Of a stretch of DNA of 64,000 bases, positions 46,173-57,425 are shown piece by piece. Below the pieces are notes generated by a model. It had not been told where the DNA came from. It made no database searches and was given only the letters and a program-made list of their open reading frames with translations. The stretch is taken from assembly GCA_963691705.1 (NCBI GenBank), contig OY829540.1, positions 43,870,158 to 43,934,157 of the forward strand. The letters are read 5' to 3'. Position numbers and translations under genes: made by a program. Source of the DNA: Viola odorata. Lineage: Eukaryota > Streptophyta > Magnoliopsida > Malpighiales > Violaceae. Within the stretch, counting starts at the first letter, position 1. Every line of letters begins with the position of its first letter.

Positions 46173-47743
46173 TGATGGACAATTTGCAAGCTGTTTGTGG
46201 CCAATTAGTTATGTAAAAGGTGAGAAAACTCAATGAAGATCAATATATATTGCAACAAAAACGCTTACTGAGACTAATTCTATTTATACAGTTCCGTTTA
46301 CTAAGAGGTAAATTTTGTTCATACCTTTCGTTCACTAAGAGGTAATTAAAATGTTCATTGGTAATTAATTAATTACTTACGGATTTTATATTAACTAAAA
46401 TATATTTATTTTTTTAATTTGTTTAAAAAGCTTTCAAAGAACTAAATATATAGTAATACTAGTTGATGTGGGTATACTTTAGTTCTATTTTATATATGAA
46501 AAAATTACCCCCGCATTATTAGTGGACCAATCTAGTTAGATAGATTATAATCCATTGTTAATTTTTTATGCAATTAAGCATCATAATCCATTGTTAATAT
46601 TGTAAATTATATATACTTATTATTCTCCATTCTAGGATATATAATTTTTTCTTAATTAGAAGAGAAAAAAATAGATTTAAATGCTGATTAATTAGAAGAA
46701 AACACCAAGAGTTTTAAACAATATTTAGAAATTTAACCAAAAAAACTCTCTTGCTTGCTGACCTACACCAAAATACACATATATACCACAAAAACTATAA
46801 AAAAAACATCAAAATTAGCAATTTATAACATACTAGAATTTAAACAATATGATGATAATTACCTTTGACTATTTTTAAAAACAATGTAGAATTTAAGCAA
46901 TTTAATCATACATGTACTACTTACTAATTACCTGTAGAAAGCAGAGCGTGCCTTTGCCTTGGAGCGAAGAAACAGAAAAAACAAGAGGATAAACAACCCT
47001 TAAAAGTTTAAACCTAGTAACAAAAGAAGCAACGCTGGCTAAATATATATACTAATTGTGCTATTAATTTGTAGGTAAATAGCTTAAATTGCAATTTTGG
47101 AAACTATTTATAAATAGGAAAAATAATAATTCCTAATTGAGATGGTGGGTTTAGTTATTAATATTATTTCTGAAAGTTAATTTTTAGCTTTAATTTCCTT
47201 TTTTTTATAAGTTAGCATTAGTTTCTGAAAAAGGGTGTAAAAGCAACTTGATTATTGGGCCCAGACCCAGTATGAGTTAAATGGCCTTAACCGACTATCT
47301 AACCTGAAAATGGTCTATTCCTGGCCCATGGTTCAAGTAAACGTTTCTCATATATAAACTTACAGAAAAAGAGGTCCAAATTCGAGCATGTAATCCTGAA
47401 AATTCAACAATACATTACGATTCGTAATCAGCAAATATTAAGTTAAACAGTTCTAGGCTTCTAGCTCAATTGTGAAGTTCGAATACGCATGAGTTTTAAC
47501 TAATTAGAAAGGAAAATATAAAACGAAAAACAAGGATATGTTGTGATTGATTATGAAGTCAAAGTTTTGATCCGGACTGAAAGCCACAGCCATAGGGATA
47601 TCCATGTTGACCAATTAATGAAGTGTGACACGTGTTGGTAAGAACATTGCTCTGCTCCTTATAAATTTCCCCCGTTTTCTTCTTTCTTGCTCACTCACTC
47701 ACTCACTAGCATTCCAATATTATTCATAATCACAAAAACCAAA
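46173..47743. other. AT-rich intergenic DNA; promoter of the small LEA gene at its end
   Basis: No gene is seen in 46250-47550. A direct repeat, ATAATCCATTGTTAAT, occurs near 46547 and 46583. Near the right end are GTGACACGTGTTGG (about 47625-47638, an ABRE-type G-box) and a TATA-like CTTATAAATTT (about 47658), which fit as the promoter of the LEA gene starting at 47744. Confidence 0.5.
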
Positions 47744-48226
47744 ATGGCAAACAGAGCTCAGGACATGAGTCACAAAGCTGGGGAAATGGTTGGTCAAGCT
47801 CAGGTAAACTTTTCAATAGTTTCTTCATATTTTTTTCTTATTATTTTGAGATAAGCTGCCTAGTTTCTCTCTGTGTAGATGAAGCGGGACGAGATTTCGA
47901 ATCAGGGATCGCAGGATGGCGATTCCATTGCAAATCAAGCTTCCAACTTTCTCCATCAAGTATTGTACTCACCTTCTTATAATCATCTCATAGAATTTTT
48001 TTATAGTTAATTTTCTTTTTGATGGGGATTAATTTGGCATGGGTAGACTGGGGAGCAAGTGAAGAGCATGGCCCAAGGAGCAGCTGAGGCAGTGAAGAAC
48101 ACTTTGGGTATGAATAGTGACAACAGTCCTTCTTCCCACACCACCACTCTCCCTACCCACAATGCTGATAATGCTGGCTACAGCGCTCCGGCTGCCAGCC
48201 GCTCCGGCAACCACCCATCTATCTAA
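47744..48226 (+). CDS. Small LEA protein
   Basis: Three exons (47744-47803, 47879-47959, 48047-48226) give 106 residues. The N-terminus MANRAQDMSHKAGEMVGQAQ and the block TGEQVKSMAQGAAEAVKNTL are typical of small ABA-induced LEA proteins of plants. The C-terminus is Ser/Thr/His/Asn-rich and disordered (HTTTLPTHNADNAGYSAPAA). It is hydrophilic throughout. The block shared with the LEA_4 gene at 43804-44536, and a 20-codon first exon in both genes, suggest common origin. A G-box and TATA box lie upstream. A protective role in seed or drought stress is inferred from the family. Confidence 0.85.
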
Positions 48227-49694
48227 CCGAATAACTACTCCATCATGATGATGAGATGGGGTGTCTTGGATTTAATTTGTTATAAATCTCCTCTTTGTGC
48301 GTGGAGACTGGAGAGTATGTTAATAATTTTTTGTTTTTTTCTTTTGTTTATTTGGAAATGGTGGGATGGAATGTCTGTTTCATTTATAATATTTTGTTCT
48401 TATTATTTTTCTCTTATAGATAGATATGTTAATGGATGGTGATTGTAATAATTAAATTTAATCATATTATAGCAATAAATTTAGATAGAGAATAGACAAA
48501 CATAGCGCCCACATAAACAACAACGGCTCTTTGATTATAAAGATCCCTAAAACACCAGAATTTGGACAGCAAACAAGGGTGAATAGAATAACAAGAAATA
48601 ACAGATATGTTGTTAGAACTATGTGCCAAGGGTCTGGAACATGATACTGAAGTTAATTCTAATGCTCAACGTGAACTATTACTATCACCAGAATATGAAA
48701 TTTTCATTCTCAACATATCAGAACATTCGAAACAGAATCGAAACAAATGACAACTAGTTTTGCAAAATGGGAGCTCCTTTTTTGAAACCATGACCATAAG
48801 CTTCAGGGACCTTGGCCAATTAGTCCGGACTTCTTTTCAAACCCAGGAGATGAAACTCCGAATTCATCTCCCATCCGAACTTCTTCAAACACGAGACAAA
48901 ACTCCTAATTCATCTCCTAGAGTCCTGGAAGATAAAACAACTCAGGAAGGGTACAACCTGAGGGAGAGTAAACCAAAGTAGTACACAAATGACAGGACTT
49001 CCCAACTGGAGGAGTGCTGGAACTCTCCCTTCACAAAACATAGACCAATCTACCTAGAACAAACAAGTAACGAGAGATATGAATCTTTGTCTGGAACTAT
49101 TTGCAGATAAACAATGCACTCTCAAAAGCTTAGATAAGAAGATAAAGAGCATCGAGTATTTTGACAAAAAGTGGAACAATAGAATGACAACATACTAAAA
49201 AACTTACAAACAGTTTCTTTGAAGATAGATAAAACACAGAATTATGATTACCAACAAGATATTTTTAAGTGGCAAGGCAACATAAGTTAAAAAGTTCTTT
49301 GTAAATAAGTAGACAAGCAGTATAAAAAGAAGAAGTGAGTAAACCAACCCCATTGCTTCTGCTCTTGAAGAATGATGACCGTCGACTCCACCAAGGACCT
49401 CATTCTAACCATTACTGGCCAAGGAGAGCATCAAGAAGTTCTTGTCATGTGAGTCACTTTGCACCCACAATGTTCCATCCCTGCCGAAAAGGCAGATTCT
49501 ATCCCATTTGCTGCGATAAACTCTAACAACTTGCAAAGTAACGAGAGGAGCAGATTTAAGGATGATCCACAAACATCATAGTCATCATGTATAGGTATCA
49601 ACAGTTTTATAGAAGTTCTCACATGCAAACTTTAGTATGCAAGTATATACAAGTGCCATCATGGTACCAATCCTTTTTTCCCTTTGCAAGGGGA
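48227..49694. other. Intergenic, nothing recognised
   Basis: The first 250 bases are probably the 3' UTR of the LEA gene; the last part is the 3' flank of the PPR gene. A short local repeat of the type GAAACTCCGAATTCATCTCC / AAAACTCCTAATTCATCTCC lies near 48850-48918. No ORF of note. Confidence 0.45.
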
Positions 49695-51500
49695 CTAAGA
49701 GCTGTCTGGTACATTGTATAGGTGCCCTTCTATGTCTGGAACAAAACCTTTTTCCATCATTTCCTCTTTGATAATCTCATATGTGGTCCTATTTGGCACT
49801 AAACCCTTCTCCAACATCTCATTAAGAAGCCCATTTGCAGCTTCAAGATTTCCCTTCCTGCAAAAACCCTTTATCAGCACATTGAACGTAACCACATTGG
49901 CCCGTTTTCTCTTTTTCTCCATGTGTATCCTCAAATCCAAAGCAGCCCTAAGATTTCCTTCCCTACAGTAGCAATCCATCAAAGTATGGTATGTCACATG
50001 ACTTGGTTCCAATCCCTTCTCAAGCATCTCATCGAGAAGTCTTAATGCCTTTCTGGACCCCCCTTTATTGCACAGGGAATCAATCAATATGTTATAGGTA
50101 ATGAGGTCAGCTCTCAAACCGTTACTAACCATTTCATGCCGAAGGTTCATAGCTGCTTTCGTATCACCCTTCCTACACAAACCAGAAAGTAAGCAGTTGT
50201 ATGTTGAGACATCAGGAAGAATCCCTCTGTCCACCATCAAACTACGTAGAGCAAATGCATCCTCCATCCTTCCATCTTTACAGTAAGCATCAATCAATGT
50301 ATTATAAGTGGTGACATTAGGAGCCATCCCTTGTTTCTCAATATGCTTAAATAATTCCAGTGCTTCTTTCATCATCTTATTCTTGCAAAGCCCGTTTATG
50401 AGCACGTTATTGGTCACAGCATTTGGCTTCAGACCTGAGCCAATCATTTGATCTCCTAAGTCAATAGCCTCGTCAACCTTACCATCATTGCACAACCCCT
50501 TAATCAATATATTGTAAGTAATCACATTTGGTTTCAAACCTTGTTTTTCCATTTCGTTAAACACTTTCATACCAGTAGACACGTTTATATCCTTACAAAA
50601 TCCATCAATCAAGATATTATAAGTGACCTCATTTGCACCAATGCCTTTTGCCACCATCTCTTTCAAAAGGGCATCAGCCTTATACATCTTTCCAACCCTA
50701 CCCGTTTTGCAATACCCATCAATTAGTGTATTATAAGTCACCACATTTGGTGAAACTCCCTGAACTTGCATATCCTCCATGATGTCACCAGCCTTATTCA
50801 ATCTGCCAACTTTACACAACCCATTAATCACAGTATTGAAACTAATCAGATTAAGTTTAATCCTCCTCCTAATCATCTCCTTATACGCAAACTCCAAATC
50901 CTTAATGTCACCCTCCTTAACCAAAGCACTCAACAATGGATTACATGACAAGGCCGATAACTTAAACCCATAATCACCAGCTCTCTTAAAAGCGTCAAAT
51001 GCCAGATGAATTTTCACATTTTTCACATAAGCCAATAACAGCATATCAGCTATGATTGAATTCACACAAAAAGACTCACCACTAATTGAGATACAATGAA
51101 AAGCTAAAGAAACTATATGGAACTTATCATTCTTGACAAACTTATCAAAAAAGGATCTAACCTTTGGGTACTTCTTGACAAGAGTGAGTGAATGCAAGAG
51201 CTTAAAAGTTAGTTCTAAGGAATGTGAAAAGTTGAGTTCTCTCTCGGACCAAGTTAAGTACCTGAGAATGAGCTCAGGATCAGCTCCTGAAAAGAGGAGT
51301 TGGTGGAGGAGTGCGTTGAGGTCTGTGTGTTGGACATGGATTTTAAGGTTTGACCAGTGTTGTCTTGATATGAGATCTGTAATGTTAACAATTTTTGTGG
51401 TGTCATCTAATGAAGAGAAGCGCCTCAAAGACTGTTTGCTTCTTGGCAGAGTGGTTCCTTTTGGGAAAAATCCCAGGAAAGAATGTAACTTTAGGCGCAT
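49695..51500 (-). CDS. P-class PPR protein, At1g09820-like
   Basis: The first ATG in frame is at 51500, giving 601 residues without an intron. The N-terminus MRLKLHSFLGFFPKGTTLPR with the following KQSLRRFSS is rich in Arg/Lys/Ser and lacks acids, as in mitochondrial presequences. About 11-12 PPR motifs of 35 residues follow from near residue 190, for example VVTYNTLIDGYCKTGR, VITYNILIKGLCNDGK and VVTFNVLIKGFCRKGN. The end (KGFVPDIEGHLYNVPDSS) resembles Arabidopsis At1g09820. PPR proteins bind organelle RNA for processing, stability or translation; the target is unknown. The frame stays open upstream of the ATG into a Lon-derived exon (see 51519-53151). Confidence 0.9.
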   Translation of the reverse strand: MRLKLHSFLGFFPKGTTLPRSKQSLRRFSSLDDTTKIVNITDLISRQHWSNLKIHVQHTDLNALLHQLLFSGADPELILRYLTWSERELNFSHSLELTFKLLHSLTLVKKYPKVRSFFDKFVKNDKFHIVSLAFHCISISGESFCVNSIIADMLLLAYVKNVKIHLAFDAFKRAGDYGFKLSALSCNPLLSALVKEGDIKDLEFAYKEMIRRRIKLNLISFNTVINGLCKVGRLNKAGDIMEDMQVQGVSPNVVTYNTLIDGYCKTGRVGKMYKADALLKEMVAKGIGANEVTYNILIDGFCKDINVSTGMKVFNEMEKQGLKPNVITYNILIKGLCNDGKVDEAIDLGDQMIGSGLKPNAVTNNVLINGLCKNKMMKEALELFKHIEKQGMAPNVTTYNTLIDAYCKDGRMEDAFALRSLMVDRGILPDVSTYNCLLSGLCRKGDTKAAMNLRHEMVSNGLRADLITYNILIDSLCNKGGSRKALRLLDEMLEKGLEPSHVTYHTLMDCYCREGNLRAALDLRIHMEKKRKRANVVTFNVLIKGFCRKGNLEAANGLLNEMLEKGLVPNRTTYEIIKEEMMEKGFVPDIEGHLYNVPDSS

Positions 51501-51518
51501 AATTGGAGTGCTGTGATC

Positions 51519-53151
51519 TTGTAGAGTTGCCAATAGTTTAGGATCCTACAATTTGTAAGAGAATAGTAAGCATCTAACTTCAAAAAGCTCAGAGGAATCT
51601 TATTGGCCAGCAAAGCCCAACATGAGGGAGGGGGGGGAGGGATGTAAACCTTAGTTATTGTGCTCTGTCAATGTTGCACTGACAACAATTTTATTCAAGC
51701 CAAATACACTACAAAGTCTACAATCATTTTGCATTGATCTGCATGGCAAGCTAACAAGTTCACACTTCACAGCAATCTTGCAAGCTTAGTACCAGAAGTA
51801 CTCAATTGTAGAGCAGCCAATTCCAAACAAAAAACTGAAGCCAACTCCCTAATTAGTGAAATAAGATAGAACCTGCTATACCTTCACGTAAATTGGCATG
51901 TAGAAACCAGGGAAAAAGGGTCTATGCAGCAGTGGAAGTGCCAAGACCTGCCAAAAACAAAATTATCAAAGGCAAGACTCCATCAGTCTCAGCAATCACA
52001 ATTTTTTTTCAATGACTTCCAATAATACTTCAAACACAGCAGAATATATGCAAAAATAGCATGCATTTTTATCACTTCCAAGCCTTATAAGTACAGAGAA
52101 GTACATAAAATCCCTTTGTCAATACACGGTCATAGAATGTAGAAACAAAAAGTAAAAGCTTTTAGAGCCCAATTCTCTTCAAACATACAAAACTCTATCT
52201 GACCAGGCAAACACAGGAAATAAGACAATCCAGCTAGAAGTATCTGCAGTACATAATCTCACCACATCCTCTACCCTAAATCCATCCATTTACATAATCT
52301 CACCACAAAAGTCTATCAAGTAACCAACTCACCAAATCTATACATAACAATGTTGTAGAAAGTAACTAACTTTTACTCTCTAACTCAAATTGCAACTACA
52401 CTAATAATCCAAACAAAGCCGATTATCAGTACTCTTCTAACAACTCCATTAACAAGACCTCAAAACATTACAAAGCAACATAATTGTCATGTAGTCCTTC
52501 ACTCCCTGAGTTTCCAAACAGAAAGCAAAGTCAACTAAACACTACCAAACTTCAGAAAGAAAAAGATCAATAAAGTCATAAAAATGAAACGCAAGCCTCC
52601 AATTCTGTCTCATTCCCTCATTTTCGTTCCTTCTTTACCGTTAAATTAAAAACTCACAAAGATTATAATATCTAAAACAAAACCTCGTATCTCCCCTCAA
52701 TTACTCTCACTTTTCAACTAACCGATCAAATTTTACTTTTTTTCCCTTTACGAGCAAACACAAAGACATCATTAAACCGACTAAAGTTCAAAATTCAACA
52801 AGCTAACCGTGAGATAATCCTCCGGCCTGGGGTTCGTTGGCACAATAGCCGAAGACGTGACCTCAGCAGAATCAGTATCAGTCTCTCCACTCTTCACTTC
52901 TACCTCGACCAATGAGCCGCCACTTCCGCCATCTCCGTCGGAGAAAGACCCAGAGCAGAAAAAATGCTCTCTGATAGAAGAGACCGGGGAGTTTACTCCT
53001 CCCAGTCAAGCCAGAAAGCGAACCCAGTGCTTCCAGAAAAGAACTAGAGGATGATGCCTGGGCCTTGACCCAGTGGAGGCATGATAGATGGGGACGAAGA
53101 GGTGATATGGGTGTGGGGATGGCGTGTGGAAGAGGAAAGGAGTTTTAACAT
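51519..53151 (-). pseudogene. LON1: 5' exons of a mitochondrial Lon protease gene, fused to the PPR gene
   Basis: Three blocks read in order on the minus strand match the start of plant LON1. The ATG at 53151 opens MLKLLSSST. The end of exon 1 (to 52808) reads HFFCSGS, then SSAIVPTNPRPEDYLT. Exon 2 (51947-51882) reads VLALPLLHRPFFPGFYMPIY followed by VK. Exon 3 starts at 51545 with DPKLLATLQ and then leaves Lon to become the PPR leader and ORF, in the same frame. Splice sites GT-AG are intact. Exon 1 is damaged: the ATG frame ends at TAG 53046-53044, and the exon is 344 nt, so the ATG frame reaches the donor out of phase. No later part of Lon (AAA or protease domain) follows. The Lon part therefore probably serves now as promoter and 5' UTR of the PPR gene, not as coding sequence. 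Confidence 0.82.
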
Positions 53152-53247
53152 TGGTGGTGATAAAGTTGGAGGGAGTGATGATGGATAGAAAAGGTGTAAT
53201 TTTGGTAAAAATAAGTTGAAGGGGTTTTCAATTTAGAAACGGCATTG

Positions 53248-53284
53248 AAGGAGGAGGAGGAGGAGGAGGAGGAGGAGGAGGGGG
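53248..53284. repeat. (GGA)n microsatellite
   Basis: About 37 bp of GGA repeats just upstream of the Lon-type ATG, in the probable promoter or 5' UTR of the Lon/PPR transcript. Confidence 0.95.
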
Positions 53285-53959
53285 CTTTCGAGAAGTGGGG
53301 GTCGGTGGTTGCGTTATATGTAAAGCCTGCATAAACCCTTTCTTCTGTGCTAAGTGTTCGTGTAGTTTATTACTATGAGTTTCTTTTTCCTTTTCTTTTT
53401 TCTTTACGACGGTTATGTCCTTGTGTTTTCTAGTATTTTAAAATTAATTTATTTAATAGATTAAACTTATTAGTATATTGTCAATATTTGTTATTAAATG
53501 TATGCAATATAATCTCAGTTAAAAATTAATAAATTACGATAATAATGAGATTAAATAACTAATAAAATCTAAGGGTAAAATGTATAAACTTAATTAATAA
53601 ATACACCTTGATTAATATATATTATTTTAACCGTCCATTTAATTTTTTTATTAATTAACTAAAATAAATATATTTTTTTCATTTGTATTTATTTTATTTT
53701 ATTGAAATAAATAATTTAAGATTATAAATGTGAAAAAAAATAGAATGAATATTGAATAATGATAAAAATAATATTTAAGTTCTTTAACCATTGTATTATC
53801 AATTCATTTATTAAATTAATCTATTAATAATTGATAAGTTTATTTTATTCTAATTATCAATATTACATAGTCATATCTCAATTTTATATTAAATATTAAA
53901 CGATATGTATGTTAACTTTGATGTTGCTCTTTAAGGCTTCTAGGAGTGGTTACGTGGGA
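53285..53959. other. Upstream flank, AT-rich
   Basis: No gene is seen. The part near 53285-53340 is likely promoter of the Lon/PPR unit (minus strand). The rest is AT-rich. Confidence 0.4.
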
Positions 53960-55034
53960 TAGGGGTGAGAATTCGGATTTCGGATCGGAATCTGATGAGT
54001 TCGGATTCGGATAATTTCGGATCGGATTTTTTTGGATTTTTTGTTAGGGAATCCGAAACTTATCCGACGAGTTCGGAATCGGATCGATTCGGTCGGATTT
54101 TTAGATTTTTTTCGGATTTGTACGTGCCAAAATTGTAATTTATTTTCTATGTACGTGCCAAAAAAATATTCTTTTCTTTTATTTTTCTTGGGTTGGGTAA
54201 CTACCTCTACCTGCATCACCGATTAGTTAGTAACGAGTAATAAATAAAAATAAGTAAAGTAAGACATATGTAAAAATAAATAAAAACCAATGGGCCGGCC
54301 CAAGCTCACTCCATTTCTTTCCTTCACTAGCCCAACCTCACTCTATTTCTTTATTCCTTTCCTATTTCTTACGCCGGGCACTCCTCTCCTCTTCCTTTAT
54401 TTTTTTTTCCTTTTCTCTTTTCCTTTATTTTTTCTTTCTTTCTTTGCTCTCCTCTTTGCCGCAGACCTCACTCTTCCTCTATTTCCATTAATTTTCTTTC
54501 CTTTTTCTTTTTTATTCTTTCTCTGCTCTAAAATACAACACACACAAAACACAACAACGGAAGTGATTTTTGGGTTGGATTTAGTTGTTGATGGACACAG
54601 TGGCGGTTTGGGTGAATGGCAGCAGTGGCGGTTGGTGCTGGATTTGGATATTTCGGGTGAGGGGATCGGGATTGATTGGTGATTTAGGATATTGGGCTGG
54701 GTTGGTGCCGACGGCGGTGTGGTTGTGGGTTTCGTTTTTTGGCAGTGAAGGCAAGATGTGGTGATTCGGGTTTTGGGTTTGGTAAATTGGCAATGGAGGA
54801 GATTGTTTGGTGATTGAGGAGGTGGATTTGGTGCTGGAGCATGGATTTATGGTGCAAATAATTTGATTTGTCGAAATCCTTCGGACTCTGACAATCTGAC
54901 CGTCGAAATTCGAACAGTTTCGGATTCCGACGGCCTCCTCCGAATAAGCATCCGATACCTTGTCGGATCGGGTCGGATGAGTGAACTTGGATCGGATCGG
55001 GTCGGTTGGATCCATGGATCCGTGCTCACCCCTA
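53960..55034. mobile_element. Non-autonomous hAT transposon (1075 bp)
   Basis: The left end TAGGGGTGAGAATTCGGA and the right end in reverse complement TAGGGGTGAGCACGGATCC share the TAGGGGTGAG terminal repeat of plant hAT elements. The 8-bp flanks are ACGTGGGA (53952-53959) and ACATGGGA (55035-55042), a target duplication with one mismatch. Both subterminal regions are packed with TCGGAT/ATCCGA motifs (53970-54120, 54890-55020), probable transposase-binding repeats. No transposase is encoded. The middle (54290-54680) is pyrimidine-rich, then G-rich, and may be captured host DNA. Confidence 0.88.
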
Positions 55035-55285
55035 ACATGGGACTCAAAAGAAGAAGAACCTAGCTGAGCTGCAAAGTAATTGGCCCTCTTGCCAACTTTG
55101 CTGCACATCAACTTTGTTAATTCTTTCTTCTTCTTTTACTTATTCTCATTCACTCCCTTTTCTTTTCTTTTTAAGTTTTTTTTTTGTAAAATTCTTTTCT
55201 ACTTTTTAACTCTTAAATAGAAAGAAACAAATTATTATAATAACTAGATATTGATGAATAATTTGCAAAAATAAATTAAATATTA

Positions 55286-55546
55286 CTCCCTCCGGTGCAA
55301 AATAAACGACGTTTTTCTACGGATTCTTACTGTTCATAATACTTGTCATTTTATCTTTTTTCGAAGCCAATATTTTGTGCAAATGACAAATTTGTTTTAT
55401 GCATCAACCCAATTTGATGATGGTGTTTTAATTTGAGTAAAAATTAGGATTAAAAATAAAACAATATGGAATAACATAAGATCAAAGATCATGGTGAAAT
55501 GGATTTTTACTATCCTAAAGAGTTATTTATTTTGCACCGGAGGGGG
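55286..55546. mobile_element. Stowaway (Tc1/mariner) MITE, 261 bp
   Basis: It begins CTCCCTCCGGTGCAAAATAA and ends with the complement (TTATTTTGCACCGGAGGGGG class), flanked by the TA target duplication (55284-55285, 55547-55548). AT-rich and non-coding. Confidence 0.92.
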
Positions 55547-56255
55547 TATTACTTAACATAAATAACTTATGTACACCATCAAATTTTATTTTATACTAAT
55601 AATTAAATCTTTGTTAACAATTAATAATTAAAAATAAATTTAATATTTTTTAAACTATATTTGTAAGGAGATCGAGTAAGCAAACTATTCTATCATAACT
55701 ATACATAGTATGAATTCTATAACTCAAATTAGTTAATTTATTAAACATTTGTTCTTGTAATTAGACATTAACAATAAAAATTTGTTCTACTAATTAGACA
55801 TTAACAATAAAAAATAAGATCGATTGATCCCCTGAACCCTAACCTTTACACACTTCAAACCTCCAACATGAACCCCAAATTAATAAATTTTAAATAATTA
55901 TTTTAATTAGTTAGTAAACTAATGACTATATTATTTATTCAAAACTAGTACTTAAATACTTCCTGTGGAAGTTTTCGTTGCCAATTGAAAAAAATTGCGA
56001 TTGAAATTTTCATCGCAAATTATCAAAATTTTAATTAATTATTTTTTTAATAAATTAATGATTATGTTATTCCTTTAACAAATTTCGATGAAAAAATATA
56101 TTTTTTCCTCTAAGAAAGAAATTCATTCTTTAAAATATATCGAAACTGTCTCTTAAAATGTATAAAAAGAGGATGAGATTCACCCTTCTATGTGTGTAAA
56201 ATTAAAGATACAAATCGTCATTTAAAACGTATCAAATAAGGACAAGATTCGTTCT
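55547..56255. other. AT-rich intergenic DNA
   Basis: No gene was recognised. Motifs like TTTTCGTTGCCAATTG and TTTCATCGCAAATT (55970-56020) resemble those at 1-390. Short repeats of the type TTTAAAATATATCGAAA / TTTAAGATATATTAAAA lie at 56130-56275. Confidence 0.35.
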
Positions 56256-57425
56256 TTAAGATATATTAAAATCTCGTAACTCAAGCTTATATTTAATTTT
56301 CTCACTCACACCATTTAAGAACTGAGTCATAGTTACCTCCTCATCTTCATGTGTATCGGTTTGTGTGAGAAGGGATTCAACCTCATTGTAATAGTCTCCT
56401 ACGGACTTCATTCCTTGCTTGAGACCTTGCAATCGGTTTTGTAAGTCTCGCTTGTAGAAGGATGGCACAAATCTTTCCCTCATTACTTGCTTCATCTCTT
56501 CCCAAGTCCGAATAGTCCTTGCCCCATACCTCTCCCGACATACTTTCTCCTACCAACTCACGACATATCCGTAAAATTTCATCACGGCAAGCTTCACCTT
56601 CTTCCCCTCCGAATATTGGTAACAATTGAAAATACACTGAATTTTGCCCTCCCATTTAATATATTCCGAAGGATCGGTGGCTCCCTCAAAGGTAGGAATT
56701 TGTACCTTAATGTTATTCAAGTTGTCATCAAACTGTGGTTCTTGAAACCTTCCCCTTCTTCCCCTATTCATCCGCTCTCTCTCCTCATAATCATCAAAAT
56801 CATCATTTGCTTCTTCATATAGATCCTCATAAAACTCTCGATCTTGATAAAGAGTAGTGCAGCATTGTAGGTGAGAGGCTACAGTTTGGTCGGTGGAAGT
56901 GCCTTGACCTTGGTGAGGCACCCGCTTACCGGTAACTAGTGACATACTGTTACTTGCAGGGTTACCGGTATGTTGAGGGTCACGGCCTTGCGGCGGCTTG
57001 GTGGTGTGACTGTTATGACATTGAGCATTGTAGCCTTGAGCTCGGAGGTCTCTTAGCACAAAAGCGTATGCTTCGGCATTGGCAAGGCCTTGTTCTCGGG
57101 GACCCTTAGTAAGGGTGTTGGGAAAGCCTCGGATGGCCATCCTCTTGCCTATTCCATACTCATCATCGCTATCACGACCCTCCGACTTCGTCTCGCATGT
57201 AACACGATCCTTGTTTGGTTCTCCGCGTGGTTTAAACGCCACGGTTTTATAATCCACTGGGTCCATAGGAGCCTCGGCATGCTTGCCTTGTGCCAATATG
57301 AAGGATTGAAACATCTCCCTCAACTCAACTTGACCACGTTCCATTGCCTCAATTTTAGCCAACAAAGAACGACTAGCCTCATCAGATTTAGCGTCATTGT
57401 TTCCCACCACACTTTCGCCAGACAT
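56256..57425 (-). pseudogene. Ty3/gypsy gag of element 3
   Basis: One frame of about 390 codons from ATG 57425. The N-terminus has a coiled segment (SLLAKIEAMERGQVELREMF) and a basic, disordered middle. The gag core follows: NIKVQIPTFEGATDPSEYIK, FNCYQYSEGKKVKLAVMKFY, then TAG at 56552-56550 in place of the second Trp of the WW pair, then TWEEMKQVMRERFVPSFYKR and GDYYNEVESLL. The homology ends near 56270, so protease, reverse transcriptase and the rest are missing. Element 2 gag is related in layout. Confidence 0.82.

Noticed and set aside
52857..53054. Plus-strand 65-codon Ser/Pro-rich frame
   Set aside because: It is the complement of Lon exon 1 on the minus strand, which has the recognisable protein.
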